This document shows positions 49,404-61,849 of a DNA stretch of 64,000 nt, in pieces. Position 1 is the first letter of the stretch; every line of letters starts with the position of its first letter. The position numbers and the translations under genes are program-made. Origin of the DNA: Bretschneidera sinensis (lineage: Eukaryota > Streptophyta > Magnoliopsida > Brassicales > Akaniaceae); NCBI GenBank assembly GCA_023935145.1, contig CM043697.1, positions 44,288,501 through 44,352,500 of the forward strand, written 5' to 3'. The notes beneath the pieces were generated by a model. The model ran no database searches. It worked only from the letters and a program-made list of their open reading frames with translations, and was not told the origin of the DNA.

Positions 49404-52400
49404 TAGAATCTTTTTAGTTTCTGTTTTGTTTTTGTTTTCCGGCAATTTTTTCGGCGCGTTGTACGTTAAAAAAATCTATAAGTTTAGCTAAATAGATTCG
49501 TACAAAACAAAAAAAGAAAAAGGTTTTTTTATTAAAAAAACAGTTTTAAAAAATAAATATCCATTAAGTTCAAGAAGAAGTTGAAAAAGAAGAAGAAGAA
49601 GAAGAAGAAGAAGAGTTCAAGATGAAGAAGAAGAGTAGTTCAAGAAGTAGAAGGAGAGTTTCTCATCCCTATGTTAATGTTGTTGATGGACATGTTGATA
49701 TTGTTAACCCGATTCAACCTGTGTTGATGTTGTATCCTCATGACTCAATGATTCCAGCCCATTCAAGTCAAAGTCAACATTAGTAAAAAAACCAAGACGA
49801 AAAAAAGCCAAAGTCTTGTTGATCCGAGCTAATTGTTTGATGTGGGTGTGGAGCCCTGACTTGTTCTCATGGATTATTGTAATTTATGGTTATGGGTTTA
49901 TTTGTTTCAGATTGGATGAGGTTTGTTGTTGGTATGAGTTTCTTTATAACAAGTTGGTGCATGTGTATGCTCCAACTTGAGGGAGAGTGTTGAGAGTTCT
50001 AATTAGGTTTATGTTGAGAGTCCTAATTAGTTTTCATCTGTCCTAGTAGGTTTTTTAGTCTTACTTAGTTTATGTCGGTCTTATCGTCTTTAGTCCTATT
50101 AGGTTTGATATTCATAAATCTATATATAGGACTGTTGAATTGTATTCAGATCATCAATCAATAATACATAAATCTTTTTAATTCTTAATTTCAACAGAGA
50201 TCATTCCTTTGTCAATGAGGAAGAGCTCTTAGTTTATTGACTTTTTGTCTTGTAAATGATTTTGTAGATGGGTTGCAAGCCCTAAGTCCGTTTTTTAAAA
50301 TAATATTCTTTACTTATCAAAAAAAATATTATTTACTTATAAAAAAGAATGAGATGTACTGTTTGCTGCTTTTTGCCTAGGAGATCTATTGCAAGCGTAT
50401 CTTCTGTTTTCTTTTTTATTTTTTTTGGGGGGGGGGGGGGTTGAAAAGGAACTGTTACCTATCTATCTTGTTGACTTGTCTTCTGGCTCATTCTTATTAT
50501 TTTCTCTGCCTACCGATCTCATTACCTGATAGTGGTTTTCTGACTGACTGGAGCAAGAGTTTGATTAGTTAAGTAACATCAGATGTTGTGTGAGAGATCC
50601 TTCAAGCGATAGTATTAACATGTTGTCATCCACAAACTGCACTTGTGTCATGAAGACTAGCTCACTTTGCCCTCTGTTTTTCGTAGGTTATCTCTTCTAT
50701 TTATAAAGCTTGCTTTTATGCTAGTTGTTAATGTAATTGTCATGATGTAGGTTCTCGAGTTACTGAAGACTGCACTCAGTAAAAAGCCCAATCATCTTAG
50801 TTCTGATGACAGAATCTATCCTATGGGGCTTTTGCAACTCAATGCCATGCGTTTAGCTGACATCTTCTCAGATGATTCAAACTTTCGATCTTACATTACC
50901 ATGTACTTTGTAAGCTATTATCATTGTATTCCAGTAATCTGCATACTTTCCTTTTCTCCATTATCTTGCTTTTGGGAAATTATACCAGTGACTTTCTGAG
51001 ACTGTAATGATGTAGGAGCTTCTAAGAAGCTGGCTTAATTAGTTTTAATATGTTCTTTTGTTTCTCTTCTTTTATTTAGTTTATGAACAGTAATTATGTT
51101 TTCTAGCTTTTTTAATAGTCATATGACTAGCATGTGACCTTTAATGAGCATGGATGATAAAGATTAGCCGAGAGATATTTTTAATCAAGGGTAGAGATTT
51201 AAGGGTTGTCATAATCCTAGTATAAATAGTCTGTTCAAACTTATTGTAAGCAGGTTTCATTGTTGAATTCAGAGGTTAGTGGTTTTCAACCCTAATTATT
51301 TTGTTCCAGCATCTACCTACATCAGAACTTTAGCCTTTAATCTGTTTTAAACTACTGTTTCCACTTCCTAACCTGTATACACCATATGATTAGTATGATA
51401 ATTCCAAATATTATAATAGCTAAACTTTCTTGATTTGCTGGAAAACACATATTTTACAAGAAACCAGGTTCTTTATTTTTTTTTTAGATGTTAAGATTTG
51501 CCAAGTTGATGCTGGGTTGACATGAGATGAAGATGCATATGGTGTGGAGGTGTTTTCTATTATTCTCTCAGGGCATCCATCTTGATGCGATTTGTGACTG
51601 TCTTTTAATGTGTTCCTACAGACTGAAGTTCTGAGTGCAATATTTTCGCTGTCTCATGGAGATTTTTTGTCTATGTGGTGCTCTGCCGATCTCCCCATTA
51701 GGGAAGAAGACGCTACCTTGGAGTATGATTCATTTTCAGCAACTGGATGGATCCTGGATTTGTTTTCATCTTCCGACCAAGTGAATGCAATGAATTTAGA
51801 ATTAAATTTAAATTCCAATAATCTGTCCCAGGCTTCCTATGTACATCAGAGAACTTCATTATTTGTTAAAGTAATTGCAAATCTTCACTGCTTTATTCCC
51901 GACCTCTGTGAAGGTGAACTTCTTTCCAAGATGTGTTAATTGCAATTTTCCCCTGTGATTTGGGCCAAATCAAATTCAACAAGTGTGATTTAAAGTGTAC
52001 TAAATTGGTATCTTGTGGTTCGGTTGTTATCTCAACTAGGTTAACGACCTCAGTATAATGGACATTTTCGTGTCAATGAGGCTGACACATGGGAAGTTAG
52101 CACCTAATGAAGAATATATGAACTAATTTCAACAAAATTTGACAAAAATCGACAAAATTAAACAAAAAAAACTACCAACAGGAATTAGGATTGTGTGATT
52201 TTTGTTGATTATTGTCTTTTTGCCCTTCAAATCAGTTCATATATTCTTCATTTAAAGCGCTAAGTTTCCATGTATCAGCCTCATTGACACGAAAATGTCC
52301 ATTAAACCTATGTCGTTAACCTAGTTCAAAAAACAACCTAACCACAAGGTACCAATTTGGTACACTTAAAACAATTATGGTTGAATTTGGTTTGGCCCAA

Positions 52401-55400
52401 ACCAAAGGGGGGTAAATTTTAATTAACCCTATATTATATAAGCTCGTAACACAATTTTGCAATATATTACTCGAGTTTCTTCCTTAATCCACAGAGCAGG
52501 AGAGGAATCTCTTCCTTCACAAGTTTACGTGTTGTTTGCAAATGGATCCCTCAAAAGCACTAGCTGGTTTTTCTTATATCTCAAGTGCACAGAGAGCCAC
52601 TAGTGTATGCAGGAACTTGAGTAAGTATTCATCGCCAATGTTTTTCCTTGCGAACATGAGGATGTATGTTTTTGTGTTCCTTAGCTTAAACTTGTATTTA
52701 CAGGTTCATTATTAAGTCACGCTGAATCTTTGATACCTAATTATTTAAATGAGGATGATTTGCAGCTCTTAAGGTGATGTGAACTTAAACCATGCTTCTT
52801 TCTTTGAATTTTTATAGAGTTGAAGAACATCATGGCATCTTTTGATAGTTCTTGCTCTGACTTTTCATGCATAATTTTGAATAGTGCACTCAAACAATTT
52901 TTTTACGGGATTAGCAGAACCACACTCAAATAAAATGTATCTTCTTTTTCTTCTGAAGAAAGCTTTTTTGAATTTCTTTGTTATTTTGGGGTGGGGGTTA
53001 GTCTTCATATCAACAAGAAACTTAGTCTCGACTAAATGGGTTTGGACATCAATTTTCCCATTCGGTAATTAGCATCATATACTTTGTTAGATCCCACACA
53101 GTTTTCTTTCTTCAGTGTTTTGCCCATCTTGTTTATGGCCTCTCACTCTTATGAATTCAGTTGTCCTCATTGCATATCACTTAACCATCTCGGATGATGC
53201 CAAAGTTCGTCTAATATTTTTTGTTTTAGACTTGTGTAGTCTTGCTCTTGAACCTTTAAATTACAAAATATCTCTTCATAGTATCAAGGTAGAAACTCAA
53301 TTGAGTTCAATTAATCCTTAATTCCAAAACTAGTTGGGTTTAGATATATGAATCCTATTCCGCCAAAATACCCAATCAAAGACCATAATAGCTTCAAATT
53401 TTTGGACATCTAGGTTTATATATATAAAATAAATTTTAACTACCTAATCCATGTAGCCTTTACGTCTACCCTTACTCAATTTCGGACCATCTACTTGAAT
53501 CAAATTACTCTTGCACATAGGCCTATGTTGTACATGTTCAAACCATGTAAGACACCTTCTCTCAATTTATCCTCTATTGGTGTTACTTTTGTCTTTTCGC
53601 GAATGGCTTTTTTTTGTTTTATTTTTGTACTGTGTAGACACACACCCACTTCAATATTCTCATTTCAGCTGCACTCATCTTTTAAATATGTTGTTTCTTG
53701 ACCAGCCAACACACTGTTTCATATAACAGGGCTGACCTTTATAGTAGTTCTATAGTATCTTTCCTTTGATTTGACTGGAATTTACAGTCACAAAGTATTT
53801 CAATTGCACTTTCGCATTTTATCCAACTAAGCTCTAAATCTATGAATTAAATCCTCTTCATTCTCTTATTCCTATTGAATAAGGTATCCAAATATCTAAA
53901 ATGATTACCTTTTCCTAACCATTTTTCATCACTCAGTCTTTATCGATGTTCCTAATTCTATTAACGGTGCATATATTATGTCTTATTTCTACACAACTTA
54001 AAAACTTTTGTATTCTAAACTAATCATCTAATATCTAAAATGATTACCTTTTCCTAACCATTGATCATCACAGTCTTTATCAATATTCCTAATCATAATT
54101 ACCGGGATCCCTATACCCCCTTGGAACTGTGATCTGGATCCTACGTTTTGATTCGTTGTGCATTCACGCACTGGATCCCTAAAATTGGTGATTAAAATTT
54201 TTCTTAAGATTTTTAGCTAAAAGATTGAAAGAAAAAAAAATTCTAAACACAAGAAAGGATTTAAGAGAATGTTCATACTTTATTTGTTGACTTTATTATT
54301 TTGTCAAAACTCTAATATCTTTTAACTTCTAAAAACAAACTCTATTATCTTCTAAACTATTATTATGCACACAGTTCTATTTAAATTGTATTCATAAATA
54401 TATTTAATAACTGAAATTTATACATGTAATTATACATAATATAAATCATTTAAGTCTACCCCAAACGTACTGCGTATGGGGTGGGTAATGTACCACGCTT
54501 CCATACCCATACCGTGAACCAGGGCATACCATGTCTCTTGTAACTATGTTCCTAATTCCACTAACAGTGCACTGCATATTTTCTGTCTTAGCTCTACTCA
54601 ACTTATAACTTTCGTATTCTAAACTAATCATCTATGTTTTATATTCTTAAGTAATCATCTATAATTCCAATTTGCTGTTAACTCGTATAATCATTAGAAG
54701 TATATCACCGCATATAACATACATCAAGGAAGTTAGAAGGTCCGAAATAATAGAGTCCTAAATGGAATAGGCTAATCCTGCAAAGTTACCAATTTCTTAC
54801 TTTTTTTTATATGTTAAAAAAATCCCTAATATGTCTTTTTGTTGCAAACCTAATACCTCTTAGAAAAGCTTATGATGAGTACCCCTTGTTATTGCTCTCA
54901 AGTTTTCTCCTTAAAGCATTCAAAACAGTTGAATACAAACAATACAAACACCCTTCATTACGACATGGATTCCATCATCAAAACCTCAAAGCTAAGTTCA
55001 TTGAGATTGCACACACGCAGATCAAGGTATCTTATATCCTTTCTAAATCCAGTTGACATATACCCTTCTGTTAACTTGAGTTGCACATTTAATTAATCAG
55101 TGTAATGTTCGGAGCTCAAATTGCTAGGATGGGCTTTCACATGTGTCCCAAATATGTGGTGTGCCTGGGATGCCTTAAACGAAAGGAGAGCTCATAACAA
55201 GCATGATGAGATGAAATGGTGCATTACAGAATTATTTATGCTACCTTATGAACTAGAAGACTCGGGACTATTTTCTAATTTTAAATGAAAATTCCTTTAT
55301 CTTTATATAATCACATGTTTTAATATTGTTATAATGTTTAACAAAATTTTAGTTTATTAACTTTGGTGGTATTATTTTTCTGCATTAACACATGGGTGTG

Positions 55401-58400
55401 GGTTCATTTATTAAGCAAAAAAACCTAAAATATTAGAGGAAAATACGTTAATATTATCTGATTGACGTAATGGGCTGTGCAGTATAGTTAACTTCTTTCA
55501 GATTTTTCGTACAGGGTATTCTTTGACCAATTACAGAAACTAATTAATTCTGCTGAGTTTGAAGAAAATCGAGTTCAAGTAAAAAAATCGTTCTTTTATC
55601 ATTTTAATTATTCTCCTATCATTTTGCTATTGTAATATCTTTTCTATTATCATTGCTAATATTTGAATATGTTTAAACTATGCTGCTGGAGCAAATTCAG
55701 GAAAGCAAATATGAGGGTTCTATTTCCTGGGAAAATTTTTCTAGGCTCAATATCGGCGATCATCATCAGGTGAGTACTGGAAGTTCATTTTACTCTCAAT
55801 TAATGATCATGTTTTTTAGTTGATCTGGGATTTTGTTTTTGATCTGGCAAGTTTTCCTGATATATATCACTTGAAACATAGAACTTTGTTAGTGGCTAGA
55901 AGTTTAATTTTCTCGAGTCACCAATGGAACAAATTTTATTCAGTTCATTAATATACCTTCTGAATTGAATAATATATACACACACATACGTATAGTTCCG
56001 AATACAATTTTGTATTATAGACGAGGAGGCCTTGGCTCAATGGTTAAGGCCGAGGCCCTGGGTCCTAAAGGTCCCATGTTCAAGTAGTGTGTGTTTTACC
56101 AGTAAAAAAAATTGTATTATATATCAACTTTTAGAATTGATATACACATTAAAAAAGAAATAGAACTGACATACATTAGCAAATTCTGAAGTTGACCTTT
56201 TGAGCCTTCCAATGTTGATTTAGCCTTTACTTTTCAATCCCATGATGTTAACCTGAGTGGTAAAGTTTGATTCCTGGTAGGAAGCTCAAAGTGCAGGAGG
56301 ATGCTCATCACCTTTGCGGAGAAAAGAGCCTTCAAATCCAACTAACCGAAGTGGTAACCTAAAAGAGGAAATGTCAGAGAGTTCTGCTTTCAGAGAAGAG
56401 GACCAGATTGGTGTCAGAAGCAATCACATGGATGAAGGTCATGATGTAACAAGGCAAGATATGAGGGAAGATAAAGATAGATCTGGTGCATCTGGAGTTT
56501 TGAAAGAGACTGATAGAGATGTTCAAAATGTTGAAACTAGTGGTTCAGATACAAGCTCCACGAGAGGAAAGAATTTTGTTGATCGAATTGACAATGGTGA
56601 GTTTCCAAAATCAAATGAGCATTTTAAAGAAAGTGGGTTTGGAGGAGTTCAAGAGGATGAAAAGGTTGAAACTGTTAAGGGTGAAGAAAAGCCAAGGAGA
56701 AAACGCAAGCGAACTATAATGAATGATAAACAAATAACGCTGATTGAGAGAGCCCTTTTGGATGAACCTGATATGCAGCGAAATACAGCTTCTATACAAT
56801 CATGGGCAGATAAATTGAGTCATCATGTATGTAAAGTAGACCTCAAAATTTATTTGTAACGTAATTTAGTTTATTTTCTGTCCATAAACACCCGACATTT
56901 TTCTTTCCTAAGCTTCTACATTATGTTTTGCAGGGTTCAGAAGTTACATCTTCACAGCTGCGCAATTGGTGAGAAGGCCTCTCCTTTTCATGATTAGTTC
57001 TTTAAGTTTTTTTCTTTCTTGAGGTTAGATTTAAATCTTCTTTTTATGAGAAAAATCACATTAGTAAAGAAATAAAAAATCATAATCTAATAGGACTTTG
57101 GATTGGTAGTTAATAGATTTTTAGTTCTCTTTTCCTATACATTACTTACTGCAAAGCCAAAGAGAGGATAAAAAAAAATGCTTGTAAAGGAGGTTACTTA
57201 GAAGGTTAAATGAAAAAATTATATTCAGCAAGAAAACATCAGTAATTTAATTTCATGCCTAGTAGCTTCTTTCCTACGAAAGAAAGGAAAAAAAAAAGAA
57301 AAAGGAAAGGGCATCTCACAAGGTGTAAACTTAGCGTTATCAGTAACTATTTCTTATAATTTGCATCTGAAGAATTATACTACAATTGACTTTTCTTTTT
57401 TCTCTCTTAAATGTTGCTCCAACTAAGGGTAGAATCCTAAGATATAAATTTTAATTCTTTTTCTTAACTAGTACTTTGCAAACCCCATGTAGAAGATTTT
57501 TCAACTGTAGGTTATCAGTCCTATAAATAATGGAGTAAGTGACATCTTGGTGTATTTAAAAGTTATTTATGTGCCTCTGGCTATACTGGAGATATATTGC
57601 ACTGCAGCTGAAGCTGCAGCCCCAAGAGTTGATATGCAAAGTTCTTTTTCTTGCTAAGAAATGGATGGTACATGCATCTTCAGGTTTTACTTGATGAAGA
57701 GCAGTTTCCAGTTTTTTTGGTTGTGTTTTTGATATGCAGAGGTCTGTTTTCTTAATCCATCCTATTTGATGAGAAAGAGAGAAAAAGGGGGGAGGGTTGT
57801 TGAGATGGGAGTTCCATTTTTTAACAAACACTGAATTTGGGGCTTAGATTAGGAAATTTTACTGTGATGCTTATTGCTCATTCTCTGATAAAAGAAGAGG
57901 CATAGGAATGTAATGAAACTTATACATCTTATATATGATCAACAGGATCAATAATCGAAAAGCCAGGTTAGCTCGTGCGGGTAAGGATGTCCGTGCATCT
58001 CCTGCGGTTGACAATGCATTTCCAGGTAAGAGAACTAGGCCAGGACAAGAGAATTTATGTGGCTCACCTGATAGTCCCGGTGAAGACAATGTTGCATCAA
58101 ATCCATTAAATGCAAAGGGCAGTCGAAGCACATTCAGAAGTGGTCCTGGCGAAAACTCAGAGGCATTAACAGAATTTGTTGGCATTGGTGCTGCAGAATT
58201 TGTCCAGTGCAAACCAGGTCAGTACGTTGTGCTTGTAGATGGGCTAGGAGAAGAGATTGGTAAAGGGAAGGTACATCAGGTGCAAGGTAAATGGTATGGT
58301 AGGAGCTTAGAGGAATCAGAGACTTGTGTTTTGGATGTTGTTGAGTTAAAGGCTGATAGAAGGTTTAGGCTTCCTTACCCATCTGAAGCGACAGGTACGT

Positions 58401-58483
58401 CACTCGAAGAGGCTGAAACAAAGATTGGGGTTATGAGAGTGATGTGGGATTCAAACAAATTATACATGTTGCGGCCTCAATGA
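46210..58483 (+). CDS. NDX: NDX, nodulin homeobox protein, 17 coding exons, 960 aa
   Basis: NDX is an atypical plant homeodomain protein. In Arabidopsis it binds single-stranded DNA at the COOLAIR R-loop and acts with PRC1 components in repression and ABA response. Exons: 46210-46251, 46413-46538, 46647-46805, 47461-47544, 47621-47749, 47959-48177, 48659-48790, 48898-48990, 50751-50909, 51622-51913, 52495-52620, 52704-52773, 55515-55578, 55701-55769, 56281-56826, 56934-56968, 57946-58483. All are GT-AG, in phase. The N-terminal two thirds is the family's helical region ([20 protein letters not shown]). A Ser/Asp-rich linker (about 590-720) precedes the homeodomain at about 726-795 ([13 protein letters not shown] ... 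SQLRNWINNRKAR). The C-terminal NDX-B domain is at about 858-960 ([20 protein letters not shown]). The start in MRHAEEKS matches the usual NDX N-terminus. Confidence 0.95.
49123..50196 (+). mobile_element. TRIM-like LTR element with 5-bp TSD, NDX intron 9
   Basis: Terminal repeats lie at 49123-49320 and 49988-50196 and start TGTTGAG and end TTTCAACA. The flanks have an identical duplication, gagat (49118-49122 and 50197-50201). A primer-binding site, tggtatcaaagc, abuts the first LTR at 49321, and a polypurine tract (gagggagag) precedes the second. The LTRs are nearly the same as those of the copia element in SCC3 (shared tattatgtgtcatagtagg and ttaggtttgatattcataa). The 667-bp interior has an (AT)n tract and a GAA-rich tract (49576-49627) and no retroviral gene. 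Its last 150 bp resemble the interior of the 26.4-kb element. Confidence 0.92.
50421..50441. repeat. Poly-T/poly-G homopolymer junction
   Basis: A run of T's passes directly into a run of G's in NDX intron 9. It is a likely site of sequencing or replication error. Confidence 0.8.
51936..52426. mobile_element. Long-TIR MITE in NDX intron 11
   Basis: The left arm (about 51941-52125) and right arm (about 52235-52425) are reverse complements over about 170 bp, for example gtgtcaatgaggctgacaca versus tatcagcctcattgacacga. The middle is about 110 bp. The outer ends read ttaattgcaatttt and aaattttaattaa, suggesting a short AT-rich duplication. It is non-coding and begins 23 bp after the exon 11 donor. 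Confidence 0.8.
52990..53480. repeat. Possible RTE-type LINE 3' remnant, NDX intron 13
   Basis: The string aactagttgggtttagatat followed by atgaatcc (about 53329-53352) resembles the 3' region of plant RTE-like LINEs as I recall them. No RT motif remains. The assignment is weak. Confidence 0.3.
53885..54660. repeat. Diverged direct repeats in NDX intron 13
   Basis: The block atctaaaatgattacctttt...cagtctttatc occurs at about 53890-53960 and about 54033-54095. The block ttcctaattc(t/c)a(t/c)taac recurs at about 53950 and 54550, each followed by gcat...tctaaactaatcatct. These look like partial copies of one dispersed repeat. No gene is present. Confidence 0.55.
56020..56111 (+). mobile_element. 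tRNA-derived SINE with 10-bp TSD, NDX intron 15
   Basis: About 92 bp. An A-box-like tggctcaatggt (56033-56044) and a B-box-like catgttcaag are spaced as in a tRNA gene. A short A-rich tail follows. The flanks carry the identical 10-mer ttgtattata at 56010-56019 and 56112-56121. The body has no functional tRNA acceptor stem or anticodon structure, so it is a SINE and not a tRNA gene. Confidence 0.8.
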
Positions 58484-60180
58484 ATTGCAGTTATGGTAGA
58501 GCAGCTGTTTTGAGAAATTTTTGTTACCCATAGGCTGTATAATGTAGCCAGTATAGTTTCAAAAACTTTCTTATATGAATATCAGGTTCAGGTGTTTTTC
58601 ACATAATAAATTTTTGGGTACACACATCAAAACAAAAGGAGTGGGAGCGCAGACCAGAGTCAGGATTTATCATACAGATTGGTAATGATGCGGATGATTT
58701 AAACCATGGTGAATCAGCCTTACAATGTCATGTCTCTGCAATCATTTCTTATAGTTGCTACATCTTTGGCAGTTATCCGGGTATCATTTTGAATGCATTG
58801 GTCAATTGCAACATCCTTTGACGTAGTAAGTTAGATCAAGTTTGAAAATTGGGTGGCAAACAGAATTGGGTTTTTCTTTTCCCCATAAGTGGATACATCA
58901 TTTTGCTTGTTTTCATAATTTCATTTAGGGTGGGAATCAAACGAGTTTTTATCGAACAATTTGAGTTCGAGCTTGAGCTCGTTCAAAGCTCGGTTTGATT
59001 GGGCTGGAGCCGAGCTCGATTTTGAAAATTAGGCTTGAATACCTTAAGGTTTGATTTGAAAGGTTTTCGAACAGTTTGATAAGGTATTATCGAGTTCAAA
59101 CTAATATTTAATATTTTTATTTATTAAAATTACAGTTTATGTTCGGGCTCGAATAGAGTTGTTTGTTATCGAACTCAAGTCGAGTTCGAATCATTGTAAA
59201 ATTTATCGAGCTCGATTCGAACTCGAACTTGAGCTCGAGTCTGTTTATTTTAATTTGAGTCAAACTCGAATGCTTTATTATTCGGGTTCGATTAAATTCG
59301 AGTCCACCCGTAATTCCACCACATACAAAGCATGAATTGATAAATCGGGTCTTCAATTTGTAAAATATGCATTAAGTTAACAATAAAATCTTATTGGGTA
59401 CAAAATGAAAATGGAACTCAATGAAATGAAAAAAAACTCATTTACAAATGAATGGAAATGAACTTCATACTTAATTTTCTAATATAAATTATATAATTTA
59501 ATTTTCTTGTTTAGAATGTTTTAAAAAAATGAGATTGAATTTTAGATTCTAAAGAATTATCATTTTTATTCTATTATATTAGAGAGTTTTGATCAAAATA
59601 ATTTTTTTCTTTATTCTATGAAATTCATTAGCAAATTCTATCAATTTTGATAAGATTTACAACAAACTAAGTCAATTCCATAGTGAATTTATTTGTAAAA
59701 TTTTATAAGATTTGTAACAAACTAAATCAATTTTATTATGAATTAGTTTATAAATATATTTAATAATTTTTTACTTTTTCAAACATAACATATATGAAAT
59801 AATAAATAAAATTCATTTATTCCTGATTTATTCTAAGTGTGGAATACACCCAACATGAAAGCAACCCCAACTTGGAATTTACGTTATATAGTACTCTATA
59901 TATCTATACATATAGTATTTGACAGTGATATTAGCTGAAGCGGTATGCAAGTAGTTTTTCCATTTTCTAATTTTCTGGATTTTTAATGTGTTTAGTACCC
60001 AAAAAAATTAAAATAAACTTTAAAATATTTAATGCGGTCATTTGGAAAAAACCCAACCCTAAACGTTAATATTCAGTTTTTTAGGTTTTTCCAAAAACTC
60101 ACTAAACATTAATAATTTCCTTTGAGAAATTGACAAGCTAAACAAAAGCATATCCAAGGTGCAGACGGCCACTTAAACAA
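58484..60180. other. Intergenic DNA between NDX and the SOSS-B-like gene
   Basis: The first 100-150 bp should be the NDX 3'UTR. From about 58930 to 59300 there are many gagctcgag/tcgagttcga repeats, the same family as 44.4-45.2 kb. The rest is very AT-rich with no gene seen. Confidence 0.45.
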
Positions 60181-60489
60181 ATTGAACTTTCGTCTACAAA
60201 TAAGATCAGAACCCTCCTTTGCACAGAATCACAGTCGATTCCAATCTCAGGCTTATCGAACTTTCACAACGGTATGCGCACCCCTCGCTCTCTTTGCCTG
60301 GATACCTTGAATTCTTGATTGGATTGCCTTTCTCTCATTGTTGATGGATGGGTATAGTTTCTCTGAAACAACGAACAAAACATGTCCCCTAAATGTTTGA
60401 ATGACTAAAAACTAAAAACTCACTCCATTTATGCTCTCTCGTGTTGTTCTTGGTTTTAAGCATTTGGAAAAAACAAAAGCAAAATCAGG

Positions 60490-60956
60490 ATGGTGGTGTC
60501 TTTGAAAGAGATAGTACCAGCAGCGGAGTACAACATAAACACACAACTCATAGTGTTGGAGAAAAGCAGGACGACAACGAAAGCCCAAAACAAGACATGT
60601 ATGGCGCTCGTGGCGGACGAGACTGCCGCCGTTCACTTCCAGCTGTGGGGGGAAGAGTGTGATGTGTTCAAGCCAGGTGACATCCTCCGGTTGACCAACG
60701 GCATATTCTCCTCGTACAACAGGAACAATTTTGTACTGAGAGCCGGCAAACGAGGGAAGATAGAGAAGGTTGGAGAGTTTACCCAGGCGTTTGTGGAGAC
60801 GCCTAACATGAGCAAGATCCGTTGGCTCCGTGACCCCAACAATTCCAACAGATATGGGTACGCACTTGTCCTTCTATGCATTAAAATTTGTTCTTGCATG
60901 GGTAGAAACGGTTTACGTTAACATGAATGAATTTATAACTGTTCAGCGTTTCATAA
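60490..60956 (+). CDS. SOSS complex subunit B-like ssDNA-binding protein (OB fold)
   Basis: This is the plant homologue of hSSB1/2 (SOSS-B), a small OB-fold protein that binds single-stranded DNA in double-strand-break signalling and repair. The frame 60490-60857 covers the whole OB fold: the N-terminal IVPAAEYNINTQLIVLEKS, then NKTCMALVADETAAVHFQLW, GDILRLTNGIFSSYN and FVLRAGKRGKIEKVGEF. A 5'UTR exon probably ends at 60271 (aacg|gtatgc) and joins the acceptor at 60488/60489, one base before the ATG. The donor at 60857/60858 (GG|GTACGC) and an acceptor at 60946/60947 give a tiny last exon coding Gly-Val-Ser then TAA at 60954, 125 aa in all. The last exon is the least certain part; homologues are about 135-140 aa. 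Without the splice the frame would run to 60921 with an unrelated tail. Confidence 0.85.
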
Positions 60957-60959
60957 ACA

Positions 60960-61845
60960 GAAAAATACAATTAACATAAATTTAATTTTTTTAAAATATA
61001 AAACATTTCATTAAGGTAACGATAAATAAACCACAAAAAATAAACACTTAATTTCGACACTTTTTTTTTATAAATTTCTCTCGCTACAATGACTATCAAA
61101 GCAAAATGGGCAAAATATAACAATATTTCCAGTGGAAATTCATTAAATCAATACTTCCAACTTACAATGGTTCAAAACTGGTCTTCATACACGTGAATCG
61201 TATAGCAATGTTCATTTCATAAGCTGTTTTTTAAAAATGTTTGGTTACTATTATTGAGGATAAATAAAAATGTTTGGTTACTTCTAAGGGTTCAAAATCG
61301 AATTTATACAATGCGATTAATTAGGTCCCAACTTTTGGTACTACCTATTAAATTTAAATTTTAAACTACCAACTAATTCAGTTCAGTATAAAATGAAAAT
61401 GTGATTCGATTAGACTCTAGCACAAAATTAAATTTCTCGTTTGAATTCATTTTCCATTAAATTCCCCCAAGATGGTATTAAAATAAACATTTTGTAAAGA
61501 GCCTGATGGTAAAAAAATTATTTATGTTACAAAACATAACCTACCAAACCAACTTCCCTCACCATCATATAAGCTACCTTTGCTGGGCAGCAGAAAATAC
61601 GTACACTATACCAGCTCTTCCATGTGACTAAATTATACATACATTACACCCACTGGTTAAAGGGCTAACTCTTCTACAACTCTCAAGCTGTGTACACGCT
61701 AGACAAGGCTTCATCTTCTGGGACTTGTGTATCTTTAAAAATACAACATAAGCACCGTGTAAACTGCTAAGTGGCAAATATTCCGCTGGAAATTTCAGCT
61801 GGGCAGGGTTCAAAGCCTGCCAAGTAAACTGATAAATTACGAAAA
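60960..61845. other. Intergenic DNA between two convergent genes
   Basis: No gene recognised. The right part should contain the 3'UTR of the minus-strand phosphatase gene. The gene ends are tail to tail. Confidence 0.4.
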
Positions 61846-61849
61846 TCGC

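Noticed and set aside
56020..56111. tRNA gene
   Set aside because: A and B boxes are present, but no cloverleaf or acceptor stem forms, and the A-rich tail and TSDs show a SINE.
56235..56280. Second SINE or tRNA-like A/B box just before NDX exon 15
   Set aside because: The resemblance is short and overlaps the exon's branch-point and acceptor region; no tail or TSD.
57871..58212. Minus-strand 113-codon frame
   Set aside because: It is the antisense of the last NDX exon.
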